Below, piece after piece: positions 19,904-29,293 of a DNA stretch of 64,000 nt. A program made the position numbers and the translations under genes. Origin of the DNA: Gemmatimonadota bacterium (GTDB taxonomy: Bacteria > Gemmatimonadota > Gemmatimonadetes > Longimicrobiales > Gaopeijiaceae); contig JADFSR010000022.1 of NCBI GenBank assembly GCA_022560615.1, forward strand, positions 1 through 64,000, written 5' to 3'. Position 1 is the stretch's first letter; each line of letters opens with the position of its first letter. The notes below the pieces were generated by a model. It was not told where the DNA came from and did not search any database. It saw nothing but the letters and a program-made list of their open reading frames with translations.

Positions 19904-22383
19904 TTCTTTCCCCGCCGCCGGCCCTTCTTTCCGCCCTTCCGTGCCGCTTTCTTGGCAAGTAAGTCCACAGCGAGGTCGAGGTCCACGTCCTCCGGCTCGG
20001 TGCCCTTGGGCAGCGTCGCGTTGATGCTTCCGTCGGTCACATACGGGCCGTACCGGCCGGAAAGGATCACCAGGTCGTCGCCGGAGTCAGGGTGCTTCCC
20101 GAGCTGCTTGAGTGCCGTTCGCTTCCCGGAGACCTTGGCTCTTATCAATTCGACCGCCTCCTCCAAGGTTACCGACCACATGTGATCGTGATCCTTGAGG
20201 CTCGCGAACGTCTTGCCCCTGCGTACGAACGGGCCGAAGCGGCCGAGGCCGGCGACGATCTCCTCGTCGGTCTCGGGGTCCACGCCGATGGGACGCGGCA
20301 GCTGGAGCAGCTTCACCGCGTAGTCCAGATCTACGTCCTGTGGCTGCATGCCCTTGGGCAGGCTCGAGCGCCTCGGCTTCTTGCCTTCCGCCTCCGACTC
20401 GAGTTCTACGTACGGACCATAGGGGCCGTACTTGAGTCGGACCATGCGTCCGTCCTCAGGATGCGGACCGAGTTCGTCACCCTCGGGATCGAAGCCGTCC
20501 AGCGAGCGAGTGCTCTTGCACTCGGGGTATCCGGAGCAGCCGAGGAAGCGACCGAACCGATTCCAGCGCACGAGCATGGGCCGGCCGCACTTATCGCAGT
20601 TCTCACCCTCTGCGGCCAGAATCTCCCTGATGATCGCGTCGGAGTTGGCCTCGCCCGCCTCGATGCTCTCGCGAAGCCGCGGGTAGAAGTCCTCGAGCAG
20701 GCTACGCCACTCGACCTCACCGTCCTCGACACGGTCGAGCTCGGTCTCCATCCGGCTAGTGAACTCGACGTCGAACAGGTCCGGGAAGAGGCGGACGAGC
20801 AGCTTCAAGACGACCTCGCCAAGGTCAGTCGGGTGGAAGCGGCGCTGCTCGAGCTCGACATAGTCACGGTCGATGATCACCGAGATGATCTGCGCGTACG
20901 TTGAGGGACGCCCGATGCCGAGCTTCTCCATCTCCTTCACGAGGCTCGCTTCCGAGTACCGCGGCGGAGGCTGCGTGAAGTGCTGGTTCGGCTCGATGCG
21001 CCCCAGCTCTGCGACGTCTCCGTCGTTCAGGTCAGGCAGCGGCTCCAAATCGTCGAGGCGCCGATGCTCCCCGGCCTCGGTCGCCTCCAGGTAGAGCCGG
21101 GTGAAGCCCTGAAACTTCACGATCGAGCCGGTCGCCCGAAACAGGAAGTGCCGCCCTGAGCCGCCAGCGAGGTCGAAATCCGCCGTCGTCGTGTCGTAGA
21201 CTGCTGGCGACATCTGGCTGGCGACGAAACGGAGCCAGATGAGCTCGTACAGCTTTGCCTGATCCAGCTCGAGGTATCGCGAGGCTTCCGAAGGGAGGAT
21301 CGTGACATCCGTCGGACGAACGGCCTCGTGCGCGTCCTGCGCCGCGCGCTGCTGCTTGCCGCCATACAGTCGCGGCACTTTCGGAATGTACGAGTCCCCG
21401 AACTCGCCCGTGATCCACATCCGCGCTTCATCGACCGCGGTTGAGGAGACCCGAGTCGAGTCCGTCCTCATGTACGTGATCAGACCTATTTGGCCCCGGC
21501 CGCCGATCGTCTGACCCTCGTACAACCGCTGGGCGTTGGACATCGTCCTGCGGGCCGAAAAGCGCAGCCGCTTCGCCGCCTCCTGCTGCAACGTCGATGT
21601 GGTGAACGGCGCAGCCGGATTCTTCCGCCGCTCGCGTCGCTTGACTTCGGTGACCGCAAACGGCACGTCCGCTACGTCGCGAACCACGCCGGCAGCAGCC
21701 TCTTCGTTGTCGAGAGTGAACTTCTTGCCGTCGATCTGGTGCAGCTTGGCCTCGAACGCCTGATCGTCGCGGCTCAACTGCGCGGTGATCGACCAGTACT
21801 CCTGCTCGACGAATGCGCGGACCTCGTCCTCGCGCTCGCAGATGAGCCGGAGCGCCACGGTCTGCACTCTACCTGCCGACAGCCCCGGACGGATCGGCTT
21901 CCAGAGCATGGGGCTGACCTGGTACCCGACGAGCCGGTCGAGAATCCGACGCGCCTGCTGGGCCTCGATCTTTCTACTGTCCAGCTCCTCAGGAGCGTCC
22001 AGAGCAGCCTGAACCGCACGCTTGGTGACTTCTCGGAAGATGACCCGCTGGAAGCGCCCTCGGTCTTTCTCATACCCCAGCTGCTCCGCGACGTGATACG
22101 CGATCGCCTCACCCTCACGGTCGGGGTCGGTCGCGAGGATGATCCGATCGGCGCCCTTGGCCTTCTTCTTGAGCTCCGAGATCACCTTGCCCTTGCCCCG
22201 GATCGTCACGTACTTGGGCTCGAAACCGTTCTCGATGTCGACGCCCAACTCCTTGGTGGGCAGGTCCCGGACGTGGCCCACGGACGCCACGACTTCATAC
22301 CCCTTGCCGAGGTATTTTCCGATTGTGCGCGCCTTCGCCGGGGACTCGACGATGACGAGATGCCTACCGCCGTTGTCGCTCAT
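19900..22383 (-). CDS. topA: DNA topoisomerase I (type IA)
   Basis: This enzyme relaxes negative supercoils by single-strand passage. The N-terminal Toprim domain begins HLVIVESPAKARTIGKYLG with the DPDREGEAIAYH motif. The active-site Tyr lies in GLITYMRTDSTR. After residue about 600 there is a four-Cys zinc ribbon (CDKCGRP, CSGYPECKS), followed by several Topo C-terminal repeats (YGPYVELE, FGPFVRRG, YGPYVTDG). It ends in a Lys/Arg-rich tail. 827 aa is typical. Start overlaps the aroK stop. Confidence 0.97.
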   Translation of the reverse strand: MSDNGGRHLVIVESPAKARTIGKYLGKGYEVVASVGHVRDLPTKELGVDIENGFEPKYVTIRGKGKVISELKKKAKGADRIILATDPDREGEAIAYHVAEQLGYEKDRGRFQRVIFREVTKRAVQAALDAPEELDSRKIEAQQARRILDRLVGYQVSPMLWKPIRPGLSAGRVQTVALRLICEREDEVRAFVEQEYWSITAQLSRDDQAFEAKLHQIDGKKFTLDNEEAAAGVVRDVADVPFAVTEVKRRERRKNPAAPFTTSTLQQEAAKRLRFSARRTMSNAQRLYEGQTIGGRGQIGLITYMRTDSTRVSSTAVDEARMWITGEFGDSYIPKVPRLYGGKQQRAAQDAHEAVRPTDVTILPSEASRYLELDQAKLYELIWLRFVASQMSPAVYDTTTADFDLAGGSGRHFLFRATGSIVKFQGFTRLYLEATEAGEHRRLDDLEPLPDLNDGDVAELGRIEPNQHFTQPPPRYSEASLVKEMEKLGIGRPSTYAQIISVIIDRDYVELEQRRFHPTDLGEVVLKLLVRLFPDLFDVEFTSRMETELDRVEDGEVEWRSLLEDFYPRLRESIEAGEANSDAIIREILAAEGENCDKCGRPMLVRWNRFGRFLGCSGYPECKSTRSLDGFDPEGDELGPHPEDGRMVRLKYGPYGPYVELESEAEGKKPRRSSLPKGMQPQDVDLDYAVKLLQLPRPIGVDPETDEEIVAGLGRFGPFVRRGKTFASLKDHDHMWSVTLEEAVELIRAKVSGKRTALKQLGKHPDSGDDLVILSGRYGPYVTDGSINATLPKGTEPEDVDLDLAVDLLAKKAARKGGKKGRRRGKK

Positions 22384-22925
22384 TCAGTGTCTGTTGTGGG
22401 TTGATTCAGCCTCAGAAGCTCCATGACTCGGATTGACACATCTTCTACGGAGAAGCCCTCCGTGTCTACCTCATACTCCGATCGCGCATAGAGCGGCGTT
22501 CGCAGAAGCAACAGTTCTTGTGTCGCCGCGAGAGCGTCCGGCCCCCTCAACAGCGGCCGGTAGTGCGGCTGAGTCCCCGCACGCCGAACCGCCTCCTCGG
22601 CGCTCACGCGGAGCCAGACGGTAGTGGTGCCCCGAGAGAGGTCGTCCAGTCGGCCGGGCACCGCTGCCCAGCCCCCGCCACTCGCGACGACGACATGCTC
22701 CTCCATCAGGAGGGCCTGGGTTACCTCGTGCTCGAGCTCCCGGAATCGAGGCTCACCGAGCTTCGAGAAGATGTCCGGGATCAGAATGCCCTGTTCTCGC
22801 TCCACGACGTCGTCCGCATCAGCGAAGCGCCAACCCAGACGCCCTGCCAGGTCCGCACCGACGCTGGACTTGCCCGACCCCATGAATCCCACGAGCAGTA
22901 TTCGGAGGAGGTCGGACCCAGTCAC
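22380..22925 (-). CDS. aroK: Shikimate kinase
   Basis: This enzyme phosphorylates shikimate at the 3-OH in aromatic amino-acid synthesis. Walker A is GFMGSGKSS, the substrate Asp pair is in FADADDVVE, and the ASGGGWA loop and HYRPLLRG lid arginines are visible. The frame is open far upstream, but the GTG at 22925 overlaps the aroC stop (GTGA) and places the P-loop near the N-terminus as usual, giving 181 aa. Coupled to aroC, the enzyme two steps later in the same pathway. Confidence 0.93.
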   Translation of the reverse strand: MTGSDLLRILLVGFMGSGKSSVGADLAGRLGWRFADADDVVEREQGILIPDIFSKLGEPRFRELEHEVTQALLMEEHVVVASGGGWAAVPGRLDDLSRGTTTVWLRVSAEEAVRRAGTQPHYRPLLRGPDALAATQELLLLRTPLYARSEYEVDTEGFSVEDVSIRVMELLRLNQPTTDTE

Positions 22926-24127
22926 CGTTCGCCGAAACCGCGCTCGGCCAGGTACGCGAGATAGCCATCGAAGTTTCGACGGATCTCGCTGATCGAGTCT
23001 CCGCCGAACTTCTCCAGAAACGCGTCCGCGAGCACCAACGCGACCATGGCCTCTGCTACGACCGCAGCGGCCGGTACCGCGCAAACGTCGCTGCGCTCGA
23101 CGGCCGCGTCACCCTCGGAGCCGTCCCGCAAGTCCACGCTCGGCAGCGGCTTCCTCAGCGTCGAGATCGGCTTCATCGCGCCACGAACAATGAGCGGCTC
23201 ACCGGTCGTAACTCCACCTTCGAGCCCCCCGGCCCGATTCGATGCCCGGCCGAAGCCACCCGTGCGCGGCTTCTCTTCCGCTCGCACGATAGGGTCGTGA
23301 ACCTCGGAACCCGGACGTCGCGCGCCCTCGAACCCAAGGCCGAGCTCGACCCCTTTTACCGCCTGAATCGACATCACGGCTCCGGCAAGCCGGCCGTCCA
23401 GCCTCCGGTCCCATGAGACGTAGCTCCCGAGCCCTACGGGCGCGCCGGTAACGACCACCTCGAAGATCCCTCCAAGCGTATCACCGCGCTCCTTGGCCTG
23501 ATCGATCTCCTCCATGATCCGCGTCGCCGCACCGTCGTCGAGGCAGCGTACCGGGTTGGGGTCGGCGGCCGCGTTGATGTCCTCGGGTAGCTCGCCGATC
23601 TCCGCCTGCACCGGGCCGATCGAGACGACATGACTCCCGATGGAGATGCCGAACTCACCGAGCAGGCGCTTCGCTACCGCTCCACATGCGACGCGCGCGG
23701 CGGTCTCCCGTGCGCTGGCCCGCTCGAGGATGTCACGCACGTCCCGCCGATCGTACTTGAGCGCACCGACCAGATCCGCGTGTCCCGGGCGTGGTAGGTA
23801 GTGGGGCCGCAACGCCTTGGGATTCGCGTCCTCGGCAGGCGAATGGTGGCTCATCGCGGTGGTCCAGTTCTTCCAGTCCCGGTTCCAGATCGTCATGGAG
23901 ATCGGGGATCCGAGCGTCTCGCCCAGGCGGACTCCACTGAGCAGTTCCGCCTGATCGGACTCGATCTGCATGCGCCGGCCCCGACCGTACCCACCCTGTC
24001 TTCGCTTGAGCTCGGGATCGACGTCGCGGGACATGTCGAGCTCCAGTCCCGCGGGTATGCCCTCGATGAGGGCGGTAAGCCCCCGGCCGTGGGATTCGCC
24101 TGCGGTGCGGAACGAAATGCGCGTCAT
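22922..24127 (-). CDS. aroC: Chorismate synthase
   Basis: This is an FMN-dependent lyase forming chorismate from 5-enolpyruvylshikimate 3-phosphate. Signatures are FRTAGESHGRGLTALIEGIPAG at the N-terminus, RRQGGYGRGRRM, and GALKYDRRDVRDILERASARETAARVA. 401 aa is full length. It is the first gene of the long leftward housekeeping operon, with a good sigma70-like promoter about 50 bases upstream. Confidence 0.97.
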   Translation of the reverse strand: MTRISFRTAGESHGRGLTALIEGIPAGLELDMSRDVDPELKRRQGGYGRGRRMQIESDQAELLSGVRLGETLGSPISMTIWNRDWKNWTTAMSHHSPAEDANPKALRPHYLPRPGHADLVGALKYDRRDVRDILERASARETAARVACGAVAKRLLGEFGISIGSHVVSIGPVQAEIGELPEDINAAADPNPVRCLDDGAATRIMEEIDQAKERGDTLGGIFEVVVTGAPVGLGSYVSWDRRLDGRLAGAVMSIQAVKGVELGLGFEGARRPGSEVHDPIVRAEEKPRTGGFGRASNRAGGLEGGVTTGEPLIVRGAMKPISTLRKPLPSVDLRDGSEGDAAVERSDVCAVPAAAVVAEAMVALVLADAFLEKFGGDSISEIRRNFDGYLAYLAERGFGER

Positions 24128-24175
24128 GCTCGTCTACGAACTCACTGTTCGAGTGCACCGGATGATGCTTGAGCA

Positions 24176-24204
24176 TATATAGACAAGGTGCTCAGGCGCA
24201 CCAA
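24176..24204 (-). promoter_or_regulatory. Sigma70-like promoter of the aroC-aroK-topA operon
   Basis: Read on the - strand, TTGGTG and TATATA are separated by exactly 17 bases, about 50 bases before the aroC ATG. The AT-rich -10 stands out in this GC-rich DNA. Confidence 0.65.
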
Positions 24205-24225
24205 GGGCGAACGTCGCTCTAAGAA

Positions 24226-24262
24226 GGAAAACGCCCGGTGAGTCCGCAGACCCGCCGGGGCG
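24226..24262 (-). terminator. Intrinsic terminator of the pilMNOPQ-lipoprotein operon
   Basis: On the - strand a long hairpin (CGCCCCGGCGGGTC against GACTCACCGGGCG, with one bulge and one mismatch) is followed directly by TTTTCC. It starts about 20 bases after the stop codon of the large lipoprotein gene and lies just before the aroC promoter. Confidence 0.75.
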
Positions 24263-24282
24263 TCCCATCGCGTTCGGTCGCT

Positions 24283-27081
24283 TCAATTCCGGGAGGGGTG
24301 ATCCCGCAGGATGTCGCTCTTGCGCACGTTGATCACGACCACGCCGCCGGCGTCCGTCGTACCGTACAGTTTGAGCACCACGCAGCGGTCTTCGGTGCCG
24401 CCTGCGCCACCGTCTTCCGGCCATGGGCTGTTGAAATCCCCGCCCTGGAAAACCTCGATCGCGGAGCCGATGGTTCGACCCGCTTGATCCGTAACCGTGG
24501 TCGAAACGCACTGGAACGGTGCCCCCGAGGGATCCTGGTTGTCCTTCGGGAACGGGAGCGACGCCCGCAACGGACCCGAGATGACGTCTCGGATGAAGAT
24601 GCGCCCGGAGCGGAAGAAGTGGAACGTGTCGTAGATGTCGATCGTGCGCTCACCCGTACCCACCAGCGCGATGTGGGTGTTCGGCCGGTACTCGCCGGTG
24701 AAATTGGTGAGTGAGACGGCATTCGCGTGCAGTGGATGGAGGACCGCACCCGAGCCACCCGAGAGCGACAGCGACGGACCACCTTGTAACCTCAGGTCGG
24801 TCGTGAAGAACGAGACCTGGTTCGTGCCACGTACCACACCCAGGGTCCCGTCGTAGTTGAGGCCGATGCCCTTCACGGTCTCACCGGCATTGGTGATGAG
24901 GTCCGTGACCTCAATGAAGCGGCTGATGGCGTCCGTGGCGGTCTCGTACATGATCACGCGGCCAATCGGGTCGATCGCACCCTCGCCGAACACCACCCAA
25001 CCTCCATCACCCGAAGCCGCCACTAAGGTCGTGTCGGTGAATCCGAGGTTCTCGATGTTCCATCTGCTCCCGGTGACCGAATAGATGTCCGACGTCGTAT
25101 TCGCGACGAGGTCCGCAACCGCCAGGTCCACTGCGTCGGTTATGCTCGTGATCGGCATGGTGATGTCACCCGGAATGTGATCCGTGATCGTCACCAGGTC
25201 GTCAGCACCCGTGTTGCTCACGACGATGTTGTCTACGTGCGCGATCGCAGTGAAATCCTCGGCGTCGTCCAGGCGCGCGTGCTCCACGAAAATCACGACC
25301 TCGGGCCGGAGACCGCCCGTGGGATGGAAGGCCTTTCTGATCGTGCCGACCTGGTCGAGCGCGGGCACGACCTTCGTCGAGAAGAGGGAGCGGCCGGTCG
25401 AATCGCGAGCGATGTATTGGGGCCGATCGGAGAAGCCCAGCGCGTCGGGGTCGGGCAGTACGGTCACGGTGAAGCGGATGACGCCAGTCTCGTCAATCAC
25501 GCGCTCAACCTCGAACAGGACGACGTCCGGTGTCAGGAAGCGACGCGACGCATCTTCCGCGGCGGGCCCGAGTCCATCATCGGGTCCGAGGTATACCATC
25601 GAGAGGTTGGTTCCTCCGGAGTTCGCCACGATCAGTGTGTCGCCACACCCTGCGGCAGGGCTGAGGGGCGCGCAGCTGTTCAACGTGATGCCCCAGGGCT
25701 CCGAGCCCACCGGAATCGAGGTCAGGAATTCCTCGTCTTGCAGACGGAAGACCTCGATGCGATCACGCCCGACGTTGGAGAGCAGCAGGTTGCGCCGCAG
25801 CGTGTCCACGACGGCATCCAAGATCTTGCCACCGGAGGGAAGCAGGACCGTCGTGCCCGCCACGATGGGGCGGATTACGCGGTCGCCGGGTCGACCGTCA
25901 GCCACCGTTTGGCCACCCGAGAGCGTAAAGCACGGGTTCGCCGCCAAGGAATCGACTCCGAGCGCGGAGGCGCAGTTGCCGTCCGCGTCGCGCAGCCAGC
26001 TGGTGATCTCGAAGATCAACGTGTCGGGCAAACTCAAGGAATCGACGTTGAAGACCGGGAACGAGAAGCTGGTCGTCACCGTGCCAGTACGCGGTGGACT
26101 GAAGGTGGCCGAATCCGTCCGGAGGATCGTGTCCCCGCGAGTCGCGGAGATCGCGAGAACCGTGTAGCCGGCCACCGCCACGCCCCCGCCCTGGGTATCG
26201 TCACCGCCCGAAACAGTGACGAGAATCTCGTCCTGCAGCTCCAGCCGCTCTGCCGCGACGGACTCGTGCGTCAGGCGCGGCGCGATTGTGTCGCCGACGT
26301 CCGCGGCGATGACAGTGAGCGTCAGCGGGCCATCTCCGCCAAGGACGCCCAGGCTGTTCCGGGCTGATGCGGAGAGGAAAATCTCACCTACAATCCCAGC
26401 CGGGATCGCGACCACGGTATCGAGCGCCACCGAGTCGCTCGCGGGCGTGATCGTCTTCACGATCGAAGCCTGGAAGACGCCCGTGATCTGCAGGGATATT
26501 TCGATGATCCCGAGCGGATCCTGCGCCAGGACCCGCGCGCTCAGGTTCAAGCCCGCCTGAACTGTCTGTCCGTCCTCGATATCGAGCAGATCGACGTCGG
26601 GACCACCGAGGATCAGGTCGACGGTGTCCGTTGTAATGTTCCCTGCTGTGTCTGTCGCCTCAACGAGGATCTGCACGGTCTCCTTCACGTCGTCCGCGGT
26701 GGGAAGCAGATAGCGGGTGAGGGTCGTATCCTCCACGTCCGGGAGGGTGATCGTTTTTTCCTGGAAGCGTTGGATCACCACGTCGGTGCCGAGATCAACG
26801 TCTCCGCGCTGCGATATTCCGAAGAACCGTACAAAACGCACAGCTACGTTGTCCGTCACACGGACCGAGACGAACACAGAATCGCCGATCGGCTTGGCGG
26901 ACAGCGAGTCGCCCCTCGGGACGGTGATCGTCACCGTCGGGGCCTTGATGTCGTCACCTACGCGAGGCCCGCTGGGCACGCTGAACAAGTTCTCGCCGTC
27001 GCAAGCGGCGACCAAGAACACACCGGCCATCGCGGCAGTGGTGACCAGCAAGCGCAGTCCGAACGATCCATTCCGACCCAT
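24283..27081 (-). CDS. Large secreted lipoprotein with Ig-like and beta-propeller-like segments, last gene of the pil operon
   Basis: I cannot assign a function to this 932-residue protein. A signal peptide ends in a lipobox (LVAAC, Cys about 27), so it should be an envelope lipoprotein. After a Ser/Pro linker come repeated beta-sandwich-like stretches resembling Ig/cadherin-like modules (APTVTITVPRGDSL, DNVAVRFVRFFGI). The middle contains a segment resembling YVTN/NHL propeller blades (LLLSNVGRDRIEVFRL, SIPVGSEPWGITL). Cysteines are few, and no catalytic motif is visible. It starts 23 bases after pilQ and precedes the operon terminator, so it is likely made with the PilQ machinery. It could be a surface or secretin-associated factor, but that is inference. 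Confidence 0.75.
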   Translation of the reverse strand: MGRNGSFGLRLLVTTAAMAGVFLVAACDGENLFSVPSGPRVGDDIKAPTVTITVPRGDSLSAKPIGDSVFVSVRVTDNVAVRFVRFFGISQRGDVDLGTDVVIQRFQEKTITLPDVEDTTLTRYLLPTADDVKETVQILVEATDTAGNITTDTVDLILGGPDVDLLDIEDGQTVQAGLNLSARVLAQDPLGIIEISLQITGVFQASIVKTITPASDSVALDTVVAIPAGIVGEIFLSASARNSLGVLGGDGPLTLTVIAADVGDTIAPRLTHESVAAERLELQDEILVTVSGGDDTQGGGVAVAGYTVLAISATRGDTILRTDSATFSPPRTGTVTTSFSFPVFNVDSLSLPDTLIFEITSWLRDADGNCASALGVDSLAANPCFTLSGGQTVADGRPGDRVIRPIVAGTTVLLPSGGKILDAVVDTLRRNLLLSNVGRDRIEVFRLQDEEFLTSIPVGSEPWGITLNSCAPLSPAAGCGDTLIVANSGGTNLSMVYLGPDDGLGPAAEDASRRFLTPDVVLFEVERVIDETGVIRFTVTVLPDPDALGFSDRPQYIARDSTGRSLFSTKVVPALDQVGTIRKAFHPTGGLRPEVVIFVEHARLDDAEDFTAIAHVDNIVVSNTGADDLVTITDHIPGDITMPITSITDAVDLAVADLVANTTSDIYSVTGSRWNIENLGFTDTTLVAASGDGGWVVFGEGAIDPIGRVIMYETATDAISRFIEVTDLITNAGETVKGIGLNYDGTLGVVRGTNQVSFFTTDLRLQGGPSLSLSGGSGAVLHPLHANAVSLTNFTGEYRPNTHIALVGTGERTIDIYDTFHFFRSGRIFIRDVISGPLRASLPFPKDNQDPSGAPFQCVSTTVTDQAGRTIGSAIEVFQGGDFNSPWPEDGGAGGTEDRCVVLKLYGTTDAGGVVVINVRKSDILRDHPSRN

Positions 27082-27104
27082 GATCTCGTTCCCGATCGAC
27101 TCGA

Positions 27105-28820
27105 TCAGTTGGTGCCGCGCACGATGTGCGGCGTCACGAGGATGATCAGATCACGCTGGAACTCCTGCATCCGTGTCACGCGAAAGAGCTTTCCAATGAC
27201 GGGCAGGTCCATCAAGAGCGGGATGCCCGAGCGGACCTCGGTACGCTCCCTCTGAGTAAGTCCCGCAATGACGACAGTCTCACCGTCCGCGACGAGCACC
27301 CGCGTCTGGGCCCGCTGCGTGCGGAAAATGAAGCCCACGTCGGACTCCGCGAGCTCCGCCGCCGAGCGCTCGGCTTCGACTTCTAGCAGAATGTGGCCAT
27401 CGTCCGTCACGTGAGGCGTCACTCTGAGGATGATACCCGTCTCTTGTTGTGAAACTTGAGCCCTCGGGAACGTCCCGCCTGCGCCGCCGCCGGCACCGGC
27501 GTCGATCGTACGGATCGGGGTGAGCTCACCGACGAGGAGCTCGGCCCGGTGGTTGTCCAGCGTAGTGATCTGGGGCTCTGCCTCGATATCACTGAGGTTC
27601 ACGGACTGTAGCGCGTCGATGAAGCTGATGAGCTGGTGCCGGCCCACGACCAGCGAGGTCAGTATCTGGAGCGTAGGGCTAGCGACCCGGGCGGCGGCGT
27701 TTCCGAGCGCAGCGATGGAGTTCCCGCCGAGCGCAACCACCGCGGTCCCCTGCTCGACCGTTTCGAGCACACCGTCACCGTCGAAGTCGACGGCGCCGTC
27801 AGACAACTGGTTGATCTGGTTGCCCCGAGAGTCCTTGATCTCGTAGGTGACGCCAAGCTCGGCGAGGTCCGTCCGGTTCACGAAGATGATCTTCGCGGAG
27901 ATCGAGACCTGCGCAGTCTCGACATCGAGCTCACTGAGTAGCTGGGTCACACCGGCTTGGACACGCTCGATGTCCGACACGATGATCGTGTTGGTGCCCT
28001 GTGCGACAGTGATCTGGCCTCGCTCGGTTAGCAGCGGCGTGAGAGCCGCCGACACTTCGGTGGCGGTCGCGTAGTTGACCGGATACGCGACCGTCCGGAG
28101 GCGCTCGACCTGCTCCGCGGCGTCCATGTCCGCGATGTTGTTGATCCGGATGATCCCGTGCTCGTCCTCCTGAGCTATGAGACCATTGGAGAAGAGGATC
28201 GCGTCGAGCGCGACGTCCCAGGGCTGACCGTTGATCTCGGCGGTGACCGAGCCCATCACACCCGCGCCAGCTACGATCGATTTCCCCGAGAAATTGGCGA
28301 ACGCCAGGAGAACCGAGGTGATCGGCTCCTGGACATAGGTCAGGTAGATCGGCTCGGCCTGACTCTGCTGAGGCGGCGCAGCAACGGTCGCGAGCGTCAG
28401 GCTCGTCGGGTCGAATGCGCTCATGGACGTCCCGGACGACCACGGCTCGAAGTCCGCGACCTCAGGGGTTTCCAACGTGACGCGCACACCTCGCGGGTCT
28501 CGCGTCACCGAGTAGCCGACTTTGTCCGTCAATTCGAGCACGACGCGAACGATGTCCGCGGAGTACTGGCTCGCCTTGACGGTCCGGATGCCCCCTCGGT
28601 TGACCAGGGAGAACTCGTCGCGCGGAAGTGCGTTCTGAGCCCCGATTAGGTCGATGACCAGGCGGTAGGGTCCTTCCATCAGGAAATCGCGAAACTCGAC
28701 GTCTCCGTCGATCGCAATAAGGACGCTCGTCTGTTCGTTCATCGGAGTGATCGCCACCTCCGTGACGGGCCCTCCGAAGGAGAGGAGCGCGCCCGCCCAC
28801 AGGGCGAACATCGAGGTCAT
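27105..28820 (-). CDS. pilQ: Type IV pilus secretin PilQ
   Basis: This is the outer-membrane multimer through which the pilus passes. An N-terminal hydrophobic segment is followed by an AMIN domain (residues about 20-110; FRDFLMEGPYRLVIDLIGAQ), a short secretin/TonB N-terminal domain (TSVLLAFANFSGKSIVAGAGV), an N1/NolW domain with NTIIVSDIERVQAGVTQLL, and the secretin C-domain (ELLVGELTPIRTID, TGIILRVTPHVTDDGHILLEVEAERS-type strands, VADGETVVIAGL). At 571 aa it is a shorter member, with only one AMIN domain visible. It overlaps pilP by four bases. Confidence 0.94.
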   Translation of the reverse strand: MTSMFALWAGALLSFGGPVTEVAITPMNEQTSVLIAIDGDVEFRDFLMEGPYRLVIDLIGAQNALPRDEFSLVNRGGIRTVKASQYSADIVRVVLELTDKVGYSVTRDPRGVRVTLETPEVADFEPWSSGTSMSAFDPTSLTLATVAAPPQQSQAEPIYLTYVQEPITSVLLAFANFSGKSIVAGAGVMGSVTAEINGQPWDVALDAILFSNGLIAQEDEHGIIRINNIADMDAAEQVERLRTVAYPVNYATATEVSAALTPLLTERGQITVAQGTNTIIVSDIERVQAGVTQLLSELDVETAQVSISAKIIFVNRTDLAELGVTYEIKDSRGNQINQLSDGAVDFDGDGVLETVEQGTAVVALGGNSIAALGNAAARVASPTLQILTSLVVGRHQLISFIDALQSVNLSDIEAEPQITTLDNHRAELLVGELTPIRTIDAGAGGGAGGTFPRAQVSQQETGIILRVTPHVTDDGHILLEVEAERSAAELAESDVGFIFRTQRAQTRVLVADGETVVIAGLTQRERTEVRSGIPLLMDLPVIGKLFRVTRMQEFQRDLIILVTPHIVRGTN

Positions 28821-29293
28821 TGGTTGCCTCCAAGGACGCTTAGGAGCCGCATGGTCCTGCGATCCGTGATGCCGAATTCTTCGACCTCCACCTCGATCGA
28901 CTTGCGATTGATCACGACGACGGTGGTATTGCCGATCGTCTGGCCAACCTTGAGGTGGTAGGAATCGCCGATGTCAGCCGAGATCGTGCCGTCGGCCGCG
29001 ATGGTGGCGATGCTGGTGCTGACCGTAGCAACGCTTCGGCCCGGGGTCTCAAAGTATATGATCCCCGACAGGCGCAACCGTTCGTATCGCGGACCGCCAC
29101 TGTCCGTCGCGAGCAGCGGCCGGAAGGGGTTCAGCCGCTCGAAGGACGGGTAGACAAAGATCTCACGCTCGAACGCCAACTCGGTCTGCGCCGGAGGTCC
29201 ATCAGGTGGAGGAGGATCCTGCGCCGTCGCTGCTTGTGGCCACAGGATGAGCATGCCGACGAGCAGCACCACGGGAGCGGATCGTTTCATCAT
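28817..29293 (-). CDS. pilP: Type IV pilus alignment protein PilP-like
   Basis: A signal peptide (MMKRSAPVVLLVGMLILW, cleavage after TAQ region) precedes a Pro-rich linker and a small beta domain of about 100 residues, the arrangement of PilP, which links the inner-membrane PilMNO platform to PilQ. Typical features are the FERLNPFRPLL start and the DRRTMRLL end. The assignment rests on size and on position between pilO and pilQ; sequence conservation in this family is low. PilP is often a lipoprotein, but no lipobox Cys is seen here. Confidence 0.8.
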   Translation of the reverse strand: MMKRSAPVVLLVGMLILWPQAATAQDPPPPDGPPAQTELAFEREIFVYPSFERLNPFRPLLATDSGGPRYERLRLSGIIYFETPGRSVATVSTSIATIAADGTISADIGDSYHLKVGQTIGNTTVVVINRKSIEVEVEEFGITDRRTMRLLSVLGGNQ

